A stretch of 64,000 nt of DNA from Hymenobacter mellowenesis (GCF_030581005.1 NZ_JAUQSX010000007.1:274440-338439); one strand, 5' to 3'. Positions 8,000 through 16,721 are shown, numbered from the stretch's first letter. Notes: generated from the letters alone by a model not told the origin. Program-made: numbers and translations.

Positions 8000-9754
8000 C
8001 TACTTGCGCAGCATCAGCTCGCGAATATATTTCACCGGTGCGCTGCCGTAGCTAAGGAAGTTTTCGTTGAAGGCTTTCAAGTCGAAGTCCTTACCCTCTT
8101 TCTTTTTCAACTCTTCGCGCAGAGCGTAAATCTCGGTATAGCCCGTGAAGTAGCTGCTGAGCTGCACCTGGCTCAGGGTGGCGCGCAGCCATTTGCCGCG
8201 GGCCTCCGCTTCTTCCTGAAAGCCTTCGCGGCGCAGCAGGCTCACCACCTCGGCTTCGCTCATGTTGTCGACCTGAATGGCGTGGTCGATGACGGCGTTC
8301 AGCGTCGAGCGCATGTTCCATTTGTCCCACAGCAGCCACATTTCGTCGGAATTATTGCTGTAGCCGTTTTCCAGCATCATGCGCTCGGCGTACACGGCCC
8401 AGCCCTCCACCATGGCGCCGTTGCCGAAGATGCTTTTCACCAGCGAGGGCGAACGGTTGGCGTATACGAGCTGCGTGTAGTGGCCCGGAATGGCTTCGTG
8501 GATGTTGAGAATCTGCAGGGTGTAGTCGTTGTATTCGCGCAGGTAGCTTTCGGCCTGGGCGGGCGTCCAGTCGGCCGGAATGGGCTCCACGTTGTAGTAG
8601 GTGTTGGCGCCCTTGTCGTAGGGCCCGGGGGCCGATACGCTGGCGCCCGCGCCGCTGCCGCGCATGTAGAGCGGCGTTTCGCGCACCACCAGCTGCTTGC
8701 TGGGGTCCTGAGTGAGCAGCTTTTTCTCGTTCACAAACGCCACCAACGTCGGAATCTGGCGCTTCACGGCGTCCACGAAACCGTCGCGCGGGGCGTGCTT
8801 CAGCGTGAGCTGGTTGATGACGGCGGTGATAAGAGCCAGCGTGTCAGCCGGGGCCTTTTGGCCAGGGAAGTACTTGGGATAGAGCCGGGCGGCGCGGCGG
8901 CCCATGTCGTGCAGCAGTTCGGCCTTGTGCTTCTGGGCCTCCTGGTACAGCTCGGCGGCGGAGTAGCGCGACTGAATGTCGTAGGCGAATTTCTGCTCAA
9001 ACAGCTCCTTGCCGATGCGGAACGGGCGGAACTGCTTTCCCTGCAGTACGTCGCGTTCCAAAAAATTCATGTAGCCGGCCACGGCCGTGCGGGCGGCGGC
9101 CACGCGGTCCATCATCGTCTTTTTCTCGGCGGCGCTCAGGCCCGACTTCTTCACTGAATCGGCCAAGGCAAAGCCAAACACGGCGTATCCGCCGGCGTTT
9201 TGCTTGAGGGCCAGCACGGTGTGCTCCCGGGTGGGGTTGCTGAGGTTGGACTTCGCGGCGGCATAATACTCCGTGGCGTGGCTGATTTTGTCGGAGATGT
9301 TGCGCAGGCGGCGGTCCAGCGGGTAGTGGCGGCCATTGAGCAGGTCGGCTACCGAGGCGCCCAGGTTGTAGCTGGCCGGGTTCCACTGCCAGTTTTTGAG
9401 CGTGTCGGCGTACCAGCGCTCGGCACGCAGCTCGTTGCGGAGCAGGCGCAGGTCAATCTGGTTGTTGGGCGAGAGGCTGTCGAGGCCAAAGCCGCCCAGC
9501 GCGGCCAGGTATTTCCGGGCGAAAGCGTCGTCGCTTTGGCGTTGGGCGGCGTTTGGGATGACCAGCAACGAGTCGTAGCGGTGGTAGCCCTGGCTGCTAG
9601 CATAGTCGGGGTTTTGTCGCCACAGGGCTTCAATGAACTGGGTTTTGAAGGCGTCGAAGCGGGCGTCGGCGGCGTTGGAGGTGGCTTTGGTTTTATCGGC
9701 CTGGGAGCAGCTGGCGAGCGCCAAAGCAATGATGGGCAGGTAGCGGAGTTTCAT
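8000..9754 (-). CDS. DUF885 family lipoprotein (putative metallopeptidase-like)
   Basis: This 584-residue exported protein starts with a lipoprotein signal (lipobox ALASC). It carries the DUF885 hallmark HEAIPGH at about 419-425, an HExxxGH zinc-site pattern, followed by a downstream region with EGWAVYAERMM that typically supplies the third ligand. Conserved stretches YLREYNDYTLQILN and LWDKWNMRSTLNAV fit the family, which is distantly related to M3-like/oligopeptidase folds. A peptidase function is inferred from the motif; the substrate is unknown. The gene stands alone, divergent from aspA, with a palindrome between them. Confidence 0.88.
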   Translation of the reverse strand: MKLRYLPIIALALASCSQADKTKATSNAADARFDAFKTQFIEALWRQNPDYASSQGYHRYDSLLVIPNAAQRQSDDAFARKYLAALGGFGLDSLSPNNQIDLRLLRNELRAERWYADTLKNWQWNPASYNLGASVADLLNGRHYPLDRRLRNISDKISHATEYYAAAKSNLSNPTREHTVLALKQNAGGYAVFGFALADSVKKSGLSAAEKKTMMDRVAAARTAVAGYMNFLERDVLQGKQFRPFRIGKELFEQKFAYDIQSRYSAAELYQEAQKHKAELLHDMGRRAARLYPKYFPGQKAPADTLALITAVINQLTLKHAPRDGFVDAVKRQIPTLVAFVNEKKLLTQDPSKQLVVRETPLYMRGSGAGASVSAPGPYDKGANTYYNVEPIPADWTPAQAESYLREYNDYTLQILNIHEAIPGHYTQLVYANRSPSLVKSIFGNGAMVEGWAVYAERMMLENGYSNNSDEMWLLWDKWNMRSTLNAVIDHAIQVDNMSEAEVVSLLRREGFQEEAEARGKWLRATLSQVQLSSYFTGYTEIYALREELKKKEGKDFDLKAFNENFLSYGSAPVKYIRELMLRK

Positions 9755-9784
9755 GGGCGGGAATTGAGGCTTGTCGAATTTAAA

Positions 9785-9887
9785 AGAACGTCATGCAGAG
9801 CGCAGCGAAGCATCTTTACCTCAATAGTAATTAATGCGACTGCAACGAAGCGGTAAAGATGCTTCGCTGCGCTCTGCATGACGTTCT
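9785..9887. repeat. Long palindrome, family A, copy 2
   Basis: Arms GAGCGCAGCGAAGC and GCTTCGCTGCGCTC pair perfectly; the ends read AGAACGTCATGC and GCATGACGTTCT. It lies between the divergent genes for the DUF885 protein and aspA, upstream of the aspA -7 box. Confidence 0.95.
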
Positions 9888-9935
9888 CAGATATCCCAGC
9901 CCTCGCCAAACCGGCCCAGTTGCAAAGCCCCGCCG

Positions 9936-9943
9936 TAGGTTTG
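9936..9943 (+). promoter_or_regulatory. -7 box TAGGTTTG of aspA
   Basis: A perfect TAnnTTTG match lies 55 bases before the aspA start codon, just after palindrome copy 2. Confidence 0.5.
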
Positions 9944-9998
9944 TCCCGGCGTTCGGCCTTTCCGTACACGCCTCTTTCTCCCACCCCAAAATTCCCGC

Positions 9999-11405
9999 AT
10001 GAATCCTTCACGCATCGAACACGACTTTCTCGGCGAACGCAGCCTGCCCGACACCGCCTACTACGGTATCCAGACGCTGCGCGCCCTCGAAAACTTCGCC
10101 ATCACCGGCATTCCGATTAAGAACGAGCCGCTTTTCGTGCAGGCCCTGGCCTACGTGAAAAAGGGCGCGGCGCTGGCCAATAAGGAGCTGGGTGTGCTGC
10201 CCGCCAACATCGCCGACGCCATAGCGGCCGCCTGCGACCGGGTGGCCGCCGGCGAGTTCGACAACCAGTTTCTTACTGACATGATTCAGGGCGGCGCGGG
10301 CACCTCCGTAAACATGAACGCCAACGAAGTCATTGCGAATGTCGCGTTGGAAATGATGGGCCACCAGAAGGGCGAATACCAGTACTGCCACCCCAACAAC
10401 CACGTCAACTGCTCGCAAAGCACCAACGACGCCTACCCCACCGCCTTCCGCATCGCCCTCAACAACAAGCTGGTGGGCTACCGCGAAACGCTGAATGAGC
10501 TGGCCGAGGCCTTCGCCCAAAAAGGCGAGGAGTTCCGCGACATCCTCAAAATGGGCCGCACCCAGCTGCAGGACGCCGTACCGATGAGCATGGGCGACGA
10601 GTTCAAGGCCTTCGCCACCAACCTGCGCGAGGAGCTGCTGCGCATCGACGACTCGCGCCGGCTGATTGACGAAATCAACATGGGCGCCACCGCCATCGGC
10701 TCGCGCATCAACGCCCCCACCGGCTACCCTGAGCTCGTGACCGAGCACCTGCGCCGCATCACCGGCCTGAACCTGAGTCTGGCCGGCGACTTGTTCGAGG
10801 CCACCTACGATACCGGGGCCTACGTGCAGCTCTCGGGCGTGCTGAAGCGCACGGCCGTGAAGCTCAGCAAAATCTGCAATGATTTGCGCCTGCTGTCCTC
10901 CGGCCCGCGCACGGGCATCAACGAAATCAACCTGCCGCCCCTGCAGCCGGGCTCCAGCATTATGCCCGGCAAGGTAAACCCCGTGGTTCCCGAGGTGGTG
11001 AACCAGACGGCCTTCTACGTCATCGGGGCCGACCTCACGGTGACCATGGCGGCCGAAGCCGGCCAGCTGCAGCTCAACGTGATGGAGCCGGTTATCAGCT
11101 TTGCCCTCTTCACCTCGATTTCCTACATGACCAACGCCTGCCGCACACTGCGCGAAAAGTGCGTCATCGGCATCACGGCCAACAAGGAGCACGCCGAGAG
11201 CCTCGTGCGCAACAGCATCGGCATCGTCACGCAGCTCAATCCGGTTATCGGCTACGAGGCCTCGGCCGAAATCGCGAAGGAAGCGCTGAAAACCGGTAAG
11301 TCGGTCCACGACATCGCGGTGACCGAGCGCGGCCTGCTGACCCAAGAGAAGTGGGACGAGATTTTCACGTTCGAGAATTTGATTCGGCCGGTGTTTATGC
11401 GGTAG
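9999..11405 (+). CDS. aspA: Aspartate ammonia-lyase
   Basis: This enzyme converts L-aspartate to fumarate and ammonia. The 468-residue length matches aspartases. The fumarase/aspartase signature GSSIMPGKVNP lies at about residues 318-328 and carries the mobile loop with the catalytic Ser. TSVNMNANEV and SQSTNDAYPTAFR are the first two conserved blocks, and GRTQLQDAVPM is also present. Aspartase and class II fumarase are close relatives. The start DFLGERSLPDTAYYGIQTLRA and the TGLNLS region favour aspartase. It is apparently monocistronic, flanked on both sides by family A palindromes. Confidence 0.93.
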   Translation: MNPSRIEHDFLGERSLPDTAYYGIQTLRALENFAITGIPIKNEPLFVQALAYVKKGAALANKELGVLPANIADAIAAACDRVAAGEFDNQFLTDMIQGGAGTSVNMNANEVIANVALEMMGHQKGEYQYCHPNNHVNCSQSTNDAYPTAFRIALNNKLVGYRETLNELAEAFAQKGEEFRDILKMGRTQLQDAVPMSMGDEFKAFATNLREELLRIDDSRRLIDEINMGATAIGSRINAPTGYPELVTEHLRRITGLNLSLAGDLFEATYDTGAYVQLSGVLKRTAVKLSKICNDLRLLSSGPRTGINEINLPPLQPGSSIMPGKVNPVVPEVVNQTAFYVIGADLTVTMAAEAGQLQLNVMEPVISFALFTSISYMTNACRTLREKCVIGITANKEHAESLVRNSIGIVTQLNPVIGYEASAEIAKEALKTGKSVHDIAVTERGLLTQEKWDEIFTFENLIRPVFMR

Positions 11406-11416
11406 GCGTTGCTTTC

Positions 11417-11518
11417 AAGAACGTCATGCTGAGCGCAGTCGAAGCATCTCTACCACTGCAGTAATTGATTTTACTATTGCAGTAGAGATGCTTCGACTGC
11501 GCTCAGCATGACGTTCTT
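11417..11518. repeat. Long palindrome, family A, copy 3
   Basis: Arms GAGCGCAGTCGAAGC and GCTTCGACTGCGCTC pair perfectly. This is the 15-base-core subtype with CTGAGCG ends. It lies 12 bases after the aspA stop, in tandem orientation with the esterase gene. Confidence 0.95.
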
Positions 11519-11551
11519 TCATTATTCATTCCCTCCTCCTTCCTCCACCCC

Positions 11552-12427
11552 ATGCGCCCCCTGCTCCTCCTCGCCTGCCTCCTGCTCACCGCTGCCACCG
11601 CCCGCGCCGCCCGCGTCGATACCCTGAGCATTCCCAGCGCGGCCATGCACAAAACCTACCGCGCCGCCGTGGTGCTACCCGCCTCTTACGTCAAAAATAA
11701 AAAGGCCAATTATCCCGTGCTCTACCTGCTGCACGGCGCCTACGGCCACTTTTATAACTGGCTGAAAAGCCCCGCCGACAAGCAGCTCCTGCACCGTCTG
11801 GCCGATGAGAACAACCTAATTATCGTGACGCCCGAGGGCGAAACCTTTAGCTTCTACCTCGATAGCCCGGTGAAGGCCGACAGCCAGTTCGAAACCTACC
11901 TCACCAAGGAGGTCATCCCGGCCATCGACCAGGCCTATCGCACCGTGCGCGACCGCAAAGGCCGCGTGATTGCGGGCCTTTCGATGGGCGGCTTCGGGGC
12001 GATGTACCTCTCGGCCCGCCACCCCGATTTGTACGGCGCCGCCGGCAGCATGAGCGGCGCCCTGGAACTGAGCAGCGCCAACCGCAGCTTCACCCCCGAC
12101 GAGCTGGCCTGGCGCACCAAAAACCTGCAGCCCATCATGGGTTCCGAAGCTGAAAATCCCGCGTTTTTCAGCGCTAATTCGGTGGTGAACATGATTGACC
12201 AGATGCACCGCAACGGCCTGCCCCTCATCTTCGATTGCGGCGTGGATGACGGCCTCATCGAAATCAACCGCGAGATGCACCGCCGGCTGGTGTACAACCA
12301 CACCCCGCACGACTACACCGAGCGCCCGGGTGCTCACACGTGGGCTTATTGGCAGACGGCCCTGCCCTACCAGGTGCTGTTTTTTAAGGAGGTGCTCCGG
12401 ACCAACGGGACTCTGGTGCCGCATTAA
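11552..12427 (+). CDS. Secreted alpha/beta-hydrolase esterase (esterase D/antigen 85-like)
   Basis: This 291-residue exported hydrolase has a signal peptide (cleavage near ARA) and a full alpha/beta-hydrolase core. The oxyanion region is YLLHGAYGHFYNW, the nucleophile elbow is GLSMGGFGA, the acid lies in FDCGVDDGLIE, and the catalytic His lies in GAHTWAYW near the end. This is the esterase D/S-formylglutathione-hydrolase/feruloyl-esterase superfamily that often accompanies polysaccharide use in Bacteroidota. No carbohydrate-use genes are adjacent, so the substrate cannot be named. It is followed by a small lipoprotein gene on the same strand. Confidence 0.9.
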   Translation: MRPLLLLACLLLTAATARAARVDTLSIPSAAMHKTYRAAVVLPASYVKNKKANYPVLYLLHGAYGHFYNWLKSPADKQLLHRLADENNLIIVTPEGETFSFYLDSPVKADSQFETYLTKEVIPAIDQAYRTVRDRKGRVIAGLSMGGFGAMYLSARHPDLYGAAGSMSGALELSSANRSFTPDELAWRTKNLQPIMGSEAENPAFFSANSVVNMIDQMHRNGLPLIFDCGVDDGLIEINREMHRRLVYNHTPHDYTERPGAHTWAYWQTALPYQVLFFKEVLRTNGTLVPH

Positions 12428-12500
12428 ATCGGGCTTAAAACGCACCCACCGGCGCCGTGCAGCCGTTTTAGCGGAAGTATACCTCCTCAGCTCCCCGCCC

Positions 12501-12737
12501 GTGTCTATTCCCTCGCTATTCCCGCGCCTGCTGTTGCTGGCGCTACTCACCGGCTGCGGCCAGAAGCCCGACGGCACCCCCTACGGCGTGAACCCCAACA
12601 AACACCCCGACGGCCATTCCCTGGCTGCCGAAGACAGCAGCCGGCGCGTCAACCACGAAACGCAGCGCGGCATGCCAAAAGCCGCCGAAGCCACGGTCAT
12701 CAGCAACGGCGGCACGCAGGGCCACATCGACCGCTAA
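12501..12737 (+). CDS. Small lipoprotein of unknown function
   Basis: I choose the GTG at 12501, giving 78 residues. The result is a short signal sequence (FPRLLLLALLTGC) with a clear lipobox followed by a polar, His/Asn-rich tail (YGVNPNKHPDGHS). A longer upstream reading overlaps the esterase gene and has no signal-like start. The mature part is only about 58 residues and shows no known domain. It lies 73 bases behind the esterase and could share its transcript. Confidence 0.65.
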   Translation: MSIPSLFPRLLLLALLTGCGQKPDGTPYGVNPNKHPDGHSLAAEDSSRRVNHETQRGMPKAAEATVISNGGTQGHIDR

Positions 12738-12768
12738 AGGCCCTGGTGTACATCCCAAGTGCCCATTT

Positions 12769-12797
12769 CAGCCCGTCATGCTCCGCGTGACGGGCTG
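12769..12797 (+). terminator. Hairpin after the small lipoprotein gene
   Basis: The arms CAGCCCGTCA and TGACGGGCTG form a perfect ten-base-pair stem with a nine-base loop, 31 bases after the lipoprotein stop. No long T-tract follows, so termination is likely but not certain. Confidence 0.5.
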
Positions 12798-12806
12798 CTG
12801 CATTTC

Positions 12807-13016
12807 ACTCCAGTTTTCCTCGCTTCCGCCACGGCTTTCCTATCCGTCGCCATGGTTCTCCTACTCCACGCCACGGCTTTCATCTCTACCGCCACACCTT
12901 TCCTACCTGTCGCCACGGCTTTTCTACTCTACGCTAAGGCTTTTTTACTTCGCGCCGCATCTTCTCTACCTGCCGCCACAGCTTTCCGCGCCCAAGCCAC
13001 GTCATTCCGCGGTCTG
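12807..13016. repeat. 21-bp tandem repeat, about ten degenerate units
   Basis: Units start every 21 bases from 12828: 12828, 12849, 12870, 12891, 12912, 12933, 12954, 12975 and 12996, with a weaker unit at 12807. The consensus is close to GCCACGGCTTTCCTAC plus five variable bases. Because 21 is divisible by three, an open frame runs through with a repeated seven-residue pattern (ATAFLxx). That frame has no credible start or homology, so I treat this as non-coding. The repeat fills most of the 381-base gap between the small lipoprotein and the aldo/keto reductase. Confidence 0.85.
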
Positions 13017-13118
13017 GATTCTTGCTCTCGCACTCCCGCCACAACTTGCCGATGGGCCTGCCCAACAATCCCTCGCCGGGCCGGTTTCAGGACGCACCTT
13101 TCCTAAAACACCTTCCGC

Positions 13119-14138
13119 ATGAAATATCACCTTCTCGGCCGCACCGGCCTCAAAGTTTCCGAGCTCTGCCTCGGCACCATGACGTTTGGCGCCGTCGGCG
13201 GCCGCTTTGCCGCCATCAATGGCGTGGACCAGGCCGGGGCCGATGCCCTGGTGAAGCGCGCCGTCGAAGCCGGCATCAACTTCCTCGACACGGCCAACAT
13301 CTACACCGAAGGCCAGTCCGAAGAAATCACCGGCCAGGCCATTCACAACCTCGGGCTGCGGCGCGACTCGCTCATCCTCGCCACCAAGGTGCGCGGCAAG
13401 ATGGGCGACGGCCCCAACGACGCCGGCCTCACCCGCCAGCACATCATGGCCCAGGTCGAAGGCAGCTTGAAGCGCCTCAAAACCGACTACATCGACCTCT
13501 ACCAAACCCACTCCTACGACCCGCTCACGCCCCTGGAAGAAACCCTGCGCGCCCTCGACGACCTCGTGCGCCAGGGCAAGGTGCGCTACATCGGGGCCAG
13601 CAACGTGGCCGCCTGGCAGCTGATGAAAGCCCTCGGCATCTCGGAGCGCCAGCACCTGGAGCGCTACCAGAGCCTGCAAGCCTACTACACCATCGCCGGG
13701 CGCGACCTGGAGCGCGAGCTCGTGCCCCTGCTGCAAGACCAGCAACTCGGCCTCATGGTGTGGAGCCCCCTGGCCGGCGGCTTTCTCTCGGGCAAGTACA
13801 CCCGCGAAAACCCCAACGGCGAAGGCCGCCGCAGCAACTTCGACTTCCCACCCGTGAACAAGGAACTGGCCTTCGACATCATCGACAAACTGCGCCCCAT
13901 GGCCGAAGCCAAAAACACCACCGTGGCCGCCCTAGCCCTGGCCTGGCTGCTGCACCAGCCGGTGGTGAGCACCGTCATCATCGGCGCCAAAAAGATGGAC
14001 CAGCTCGAAGACAACCTCAAGGCCGTAGATGTGCAGCTCACCCCCGACGAGCTCAAGCAGCTCGACGAAGTGAGCAAGCTGGCGCAAGAATATCCCGGCT
14101 GGATGCTGAGCATGACCGGCGCCGACCGCCAGGCGTAG
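13119..14138 (+). CDS. Aldo/keto reductase
   Basis: This is an NADPH-dependent aldo/keto reductase that reduces aldehydes or ketones in the cytoplasm. The 339-residue TIM-barrel sequence shows the catalytic tetrad: Asp and Tyr in NFLDTANIYTEGQSE, Lys in LATKVRGKMG and His in YQTHSYDPLTP. The C-terminal cofactor site includes VVSTVIIGAKKMDQLEDNL. It belongs to the group related to YhdN and general stress AKRs. The substrate is unknown. The gene is followed by a family A palindrome and a bidirectional terminator shared with the convergent BI-1 gene. Confidence 0.93.
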   Translation: MKYHLLGRTGLKVSELCLGTMTFGAVGGRFAAINGVDQAGADALVKRAVEAGINFLDTANIYTEGQSEEITGQAIHNLGLRRDSLILATKVRGKMGDGPNDAGLTRQHIMAQVEGSLKRLKTDYIDLYQTHSYDPLTPLEETLRALDDLVRQGKVRYIGASNVAAWQLMKALGISERQHLERYQSLQAYYTIAGRDLERELVPLLQDQQLGLMVWSPLAGGFLSGKYTRENPNGEGRRSNFDFPPVNKELAFDIIDKLRPMAEAKNTTVAALALAWLLHQPVVSTVIIGAKKMDQLEDNLKAVDVQLTPDELKQLDEVSKLAQEYPGWMLSMTGADRQA

Positions 14139-14152
14139 GACTGTAGTGCAGA

Positions 14153-14262
14153 AGAACGTCATGCAGAGCGCAGCGAAGCATCTCGCGTGCGGTAGTAACT
14201 CAATCGTTGAAAATTAGTAGTCATATCACGCGAGATGCTTCGCTACGCTCTGCATGACGTTT
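14153..14262. repeat. Long palindrome, family A, copy 4
   Basis: Left core GAGCGCAGCGAAGC and right core GCTTCGCTACGCTC differ by one position. This is the only full copy in the window with an unmatched core base, and it would be a G-U pair in the minus-strand transcript. It lies between convergent genes, directly before a terminator. Confidence 0.93.
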
Positions 14263-14308
14263 CATAAAAAAGGCCCGCTGGACTATCCAGTGGGCCTTTT
14301 TTATGAAA
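14260..14308. terminator. Bidirectional terminator between two convergent genes
   Basis: A near-perfect palindrome has arms AAAAAAGGCCCGCTGG and CCAGTGGGCCTTTTTT around a five-base loop, flanked by TTTCAT and ATGAAA. T-tracts exist in both directions, so it can end both the aldo/keto reductase and the BI-1 transcripts. Confidence 0.85.
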
Positions 14309-14323
14309 TAATTCGGATTCACC

Positions 14324-15049
14324 CTACCGCCGACGGCCGAAAATGCGCAGCAGGAACAGGAACAGGTTCACGAAATCGAGATACAGCGTGAGCGCGCCCA
14401 TGATGGAGGCTTTGTTGCTCACTTCCTCGCCTTCGGTCACGCCCAGAAGGGCCACGGCTTTCAGTTTCTGGGTGTCGTAGGCCGTGAGGGCCACGAAGAG
14501 CAGCACGCCGATGAAGGAGGTGATGGTTTCCAGCATAGAATTGTTGAGGAAAATATTCACCACCATGGCCAGCACTAGGCCGATGAGGGCCATGCTCAGC
14601 AGCTTGCCCCAGCCCGTGAGGTCGGCTTTAGTGAAGTAGCCAAACAGGCTCATGACGCCGAACGTGGCGGCTGACACGAAGAAGGTGGAAGCAATCGACC
14701 CCGACGTATAAGCCAGAAACACGCAGCTCAGCGTGATGCCGTTGAGGATGGAGTAGCCCACGAAAGCGGCCTGCACCTTGCCCAGGCTCCAGTCGAAGAG
14801 GCGGGCCGACAGGAAACCCACTATCACTAATTCGGCGATAATCAGCCCGATGAATACGAACGGCGTACCAAATACAAACTCCATGAGCGCCGGCGAAGAG
14901 GCGGCAAACATGGCAATGCCGCCCGTCAGGCCCAGGCCGGCCGTCATCCAGCCGTATACCTGCGTGAAAAAGCTGGCCTGCACCTGCGCCGCTTCTTCGG
15001 TGGAAATGTAAACCGGTTTGGGCTCTGGGGTGAATTGGTTTTCTTCCAT
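14324..15049 (-). CDS. Bax inhibitor-1/YccA family membrane protein
   Basis: This 241-residue protein has seven predicted membrane segments and the BI-1 family layout, including FFTQVYGWMTAGLGLTGG near the N-terminus and FVALTAYDTQKLK before the last segment. The conserved acidic residues of the pH-sensing pore in bacterial BI-1 homologues (the DTQK region) are present. The family includes YccA, a modulator of FtsH, and calcium-leak channels such as BsYetJ. Which activity applies here is not determinable. It is transcribed alone, convergent with the aldo/keto reductase. Confidence 0.93.
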   Translation of the reverse strand: MEENQFTPEPKPVYISTEEAAQVQASFFTQVYGWMTAGLGLTGGIAMFAASSPALMEFVFGTPFVFIGLIIAELVIVGFLSARLFDWSLGKVQAAFVGYSILNGITLSCVFLAYTSGSIASTFFVSAATFGVMSLFGYFTKADLTGWGKLLSMALIGLVLAMVVNIFLNNSMLETITSFIGVLLFVALTAYDTQKLKAVALLGVTEGEEVSNKASIMGALTLYLDFVNLFLFLLRIFGRRR

Positions 15050-15149
15050 AAAGAAGCAGAATGAATGGTTGGGGATGAGAATGAGGCGGCTAAGCTAAGC
15101 AGAAAGCTACACTCCAAAACCAGGCCGCCAGCGCAGGCGTCCGAAGCCA

Positions 15150-15157
15150 TATCTTCG
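15150..15157 (+). promoter_or_regulatory. -7 box TATCTTCG, five bases before the nuclease ATG
   Basis: The box differs from TAnnTTTG by one base (C for T) and ends exactly five bases before the ATG at 15163, the same spacing as at 3107-3120 and 33178-33191. A leaderless mRNA is likely if the box is used. Confidence 0.5.
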
Positions 15158-15162
15158 CCCCC

Positions 15163-16632
15163 ATGCACACCCCGGCTTACCTCTCCACCGCTGCCCTTTT
15201 TGCCCTACTGGCCTGCTCCCAGCAGTCCCCCGAAACCACCACGGCCCGGGTGCCTCAAGCCCCCGCTGCCCAGGCGCCGGCCGGCCAGCCGTTTCCCGAA
15301 ACCTTCGAGTCGGGCAGCAAAGGCGCATACGAGGAAGCCGACGAGCCGCTGGCCACTGGCCTCTGGCACTTCCAGGACGCCCTCATCGGCAGCAGCCCGC
15401 AGGACCACGCCAACGGCGCCCACGCCGCCCGCCTGCGTAACCTGGGCCGCATTTCCATGCGCTTCAACGCGGCGGCGGGCGTGCGCCGCATTCGCATCTC
15501 GGCGGCCGCGTATGGTTCCGACGGGCCCAGCACCTGGGAACTGTGGCTGAGCCGCGACGGGGGCCGCACGTATTCCCGTACCGGCCAGCCGGTGGTCACG
15601 AGCGGGCCCACGCTCACGGCGCACGTCTTCGCCGGGCTGGCCAATGAGCCTCTGCGGCTGGAAATCCGCAAAACCAGCGGCCCCACCAACCGGCTCGATA
15701 TTGATGACATCGTGCTCGAAACCGCCGCCGGCCCCGCCGCGGCCGTGGGCGGCGGCGTGACGGGTGGCTATTTTGAAAACCGCAACCAGCCCCAGCCGGC
15801 CACTACCAGCCCCGCTCAGCAGCCCGCCCCCACTGTCGGCACGGGCACCGGCGTGGCCCAGGACCCCAACGACGCCAACCTGGCCCTCGGCAACCCCAGC
15901 GGCGCCACTTCCGACCCCGCCAACGCCAACAACTACCTGCTGGTCCACCCCGAATTTACCATCGGCTACCATGCCGCGCGCGGCATCCCCACCTGGGTGA
16001 GCTGGCACCTCGACAAGGCTGACCTCGGCGAAGCCCCGCGCCAAAACAACTTCCGCCCCGACGCGGCCCTGCCCCGGCAGTTTTACCCGGTGACGCCCGC
16101 CAGCTACGCCCGCTCCGGCTTCGACAAAGGCCACAACTGCCCCAGCGGCGACCGCACCGCCGACCTCGACGCCAACGCCAACACCTTCCTGATGACCAAC
16201 ATGGTGCCCCAGGCGCCCAAAAACAACCAGCAGACCTGGGCCCACCTTGAAGAATACGGCCGCTCCCAAATCCAGCGCGGCCAGGAAATCTACGTCATCA
16301 TGGGCAGCTACGGGCGCGGCGGCACCGGCGCCAACGGCTTCCTCCAAACCCTCGACCAAGGCCGCGTGACCGTGCCCGCCCGCATCTGGAAAGTCATGGT
16401 GATTTTGCCCGACGGCCTCAACGACCTGCAGCGCATTGCCACCGACCCGGCCGTGCGCGTGCTGGCCATCGACACGCCCAACGACAACAACACCGTGAAC
16501 CCCGACTGGCGCCAATACCTCACGTCAGTCGATAAAATCGAAGCCGCCACCGGCCTCGACCTGCTCAGCGCCCTGCCCCGCCCCGCTCAGGCTCGCCTCC
16601 AAAAGCTAGTAGACGCCGGCCGCGCCGAATAG
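15163..16632 (+). CDS. Secreted DNA/RNA non-specific endonuclease (NucA family) lipoprotein
   Basis: This 489-residue exported nuclease should cut single- and double-stranded DNA and RNA with a metal ion. The N-terminus is a lipoprotein signal (lipobox LLAC). A beta-rich domain at about 45-195 resembles a jelly-roll substrate-binding module. A low-complexity Pro/Gln/Thr linker and then the nuclease domain (about 240-480) follow. The active-site motif is DKGH at 321-324, the conservative Lys variant of the family DRGH, with the metal-binding Asn region NMVPQAPKNNQQTW after it. A cytoplasmic NuiA-like inhibitor domain is encoded 5.2 kb away. Self-protection from this enzyme is a plausible link but is inferred. 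Confidence 0.93.
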   Translation: MHTPAYLSTAALFALLACSQQSPETTTARVPQAPAAQAPAGQPFPETFESGSKGAYEEADEPLATGLWHFQDALIGSSPQDHANGAHAARLRNLGRISMRFNAAAGVRRIRISAAAYGSDGPSTWELWLSRDGGRTYSRTGQPVVTSGPTLTAHVFAGLANEPLRLEIRKTSGPTNRLDIDDIVLETAAGPAAAVGGGVTGGYFENRNQPQPATTSPAQQPAPTVGTGTGVAQDPNDANLALGNPSGATSDPANANNYLLVHPEFTIGYHAARGIPTWVSWHLDKADLGEAPRQNNFRPDAALPRQFYPVTPASYARSGFDKGHNCPSGDRTADLDANANTFLMTNMVPQAPKNNQQTWAHLEEYGRSQIQRGQEIYVIMGSYGRGGTGANGFLQTLDQGRVTVPARIWKVMVILPDGLNDLQRIATDPAVRVLAIDTPNDNNTVNPDWRQYLTSVDKIEAATGLDLLSALPRPAQARLQKLVDAGRAE

Positions 16633-16633
16633 C

Positions 16634-16714
16634 TGTAGCGTGGACTCTGCGAGTCCGCGCATGCACGAGCCGAACGAAACCTAGCGGGCGCGGACTCGCA
16701 GAGTCCACGCTACA
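16634..16714. repeat. Nested palindrome, family B
   Basis: The outer arms are TGTAGCGTGGACTC and GAGTCCACGCTACA. Each half also contains the smaller hairpin GGACTCTGCGAGTCC, so the element can fold as one long or two short stems. It starts two bases after the nuclease stop. A single-unit relative lies at 63900-63931. Confidence 0.9.
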
Positions 16715-16721
16715 AAATGAC

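Noticed and set aside
9751..10011. Small minus-strand ORF between the DUF885 gene and aspA, containing MQSAAKHL and MLRCALHDV
   Set aside because: These strings are simply translations of the family A palindrome. The same peptides appear at other copies (29171, 54517, 54771).
10008..11345. Long open frame on the minus strand across aspA (445 codons)
   Set aside because: It is the antisense shadow of a GC-rich gene, with His/Val/Gly-biased composition and no domains. Similar long antisense frames at 3147-4799, 7955-9157, 38664-39962 and 41109-43088 were rejected for the same reason.
12195..12500. N-terminal extension of the small lipoprotein gene into the esterase gene
   Set aside because: The extension is a Thr/Arg/Ser-rich shadow of the esterase. 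The lipoprotein signal only makes sense from GTG 12501.
12807..13016. CRISPR array
   Set aside because: Units are directly abutting with no unique spacers, are only 21 bases long and have no cas genes nearby.
12759..13106. Open frame through the 21-bp tandem repeat (heptad-like ATAFL pattern)
   Set aside because: The seven-residue period follows from the 21-bp DNA repeat. There is no plausible start context or family, and two other frames are also open.
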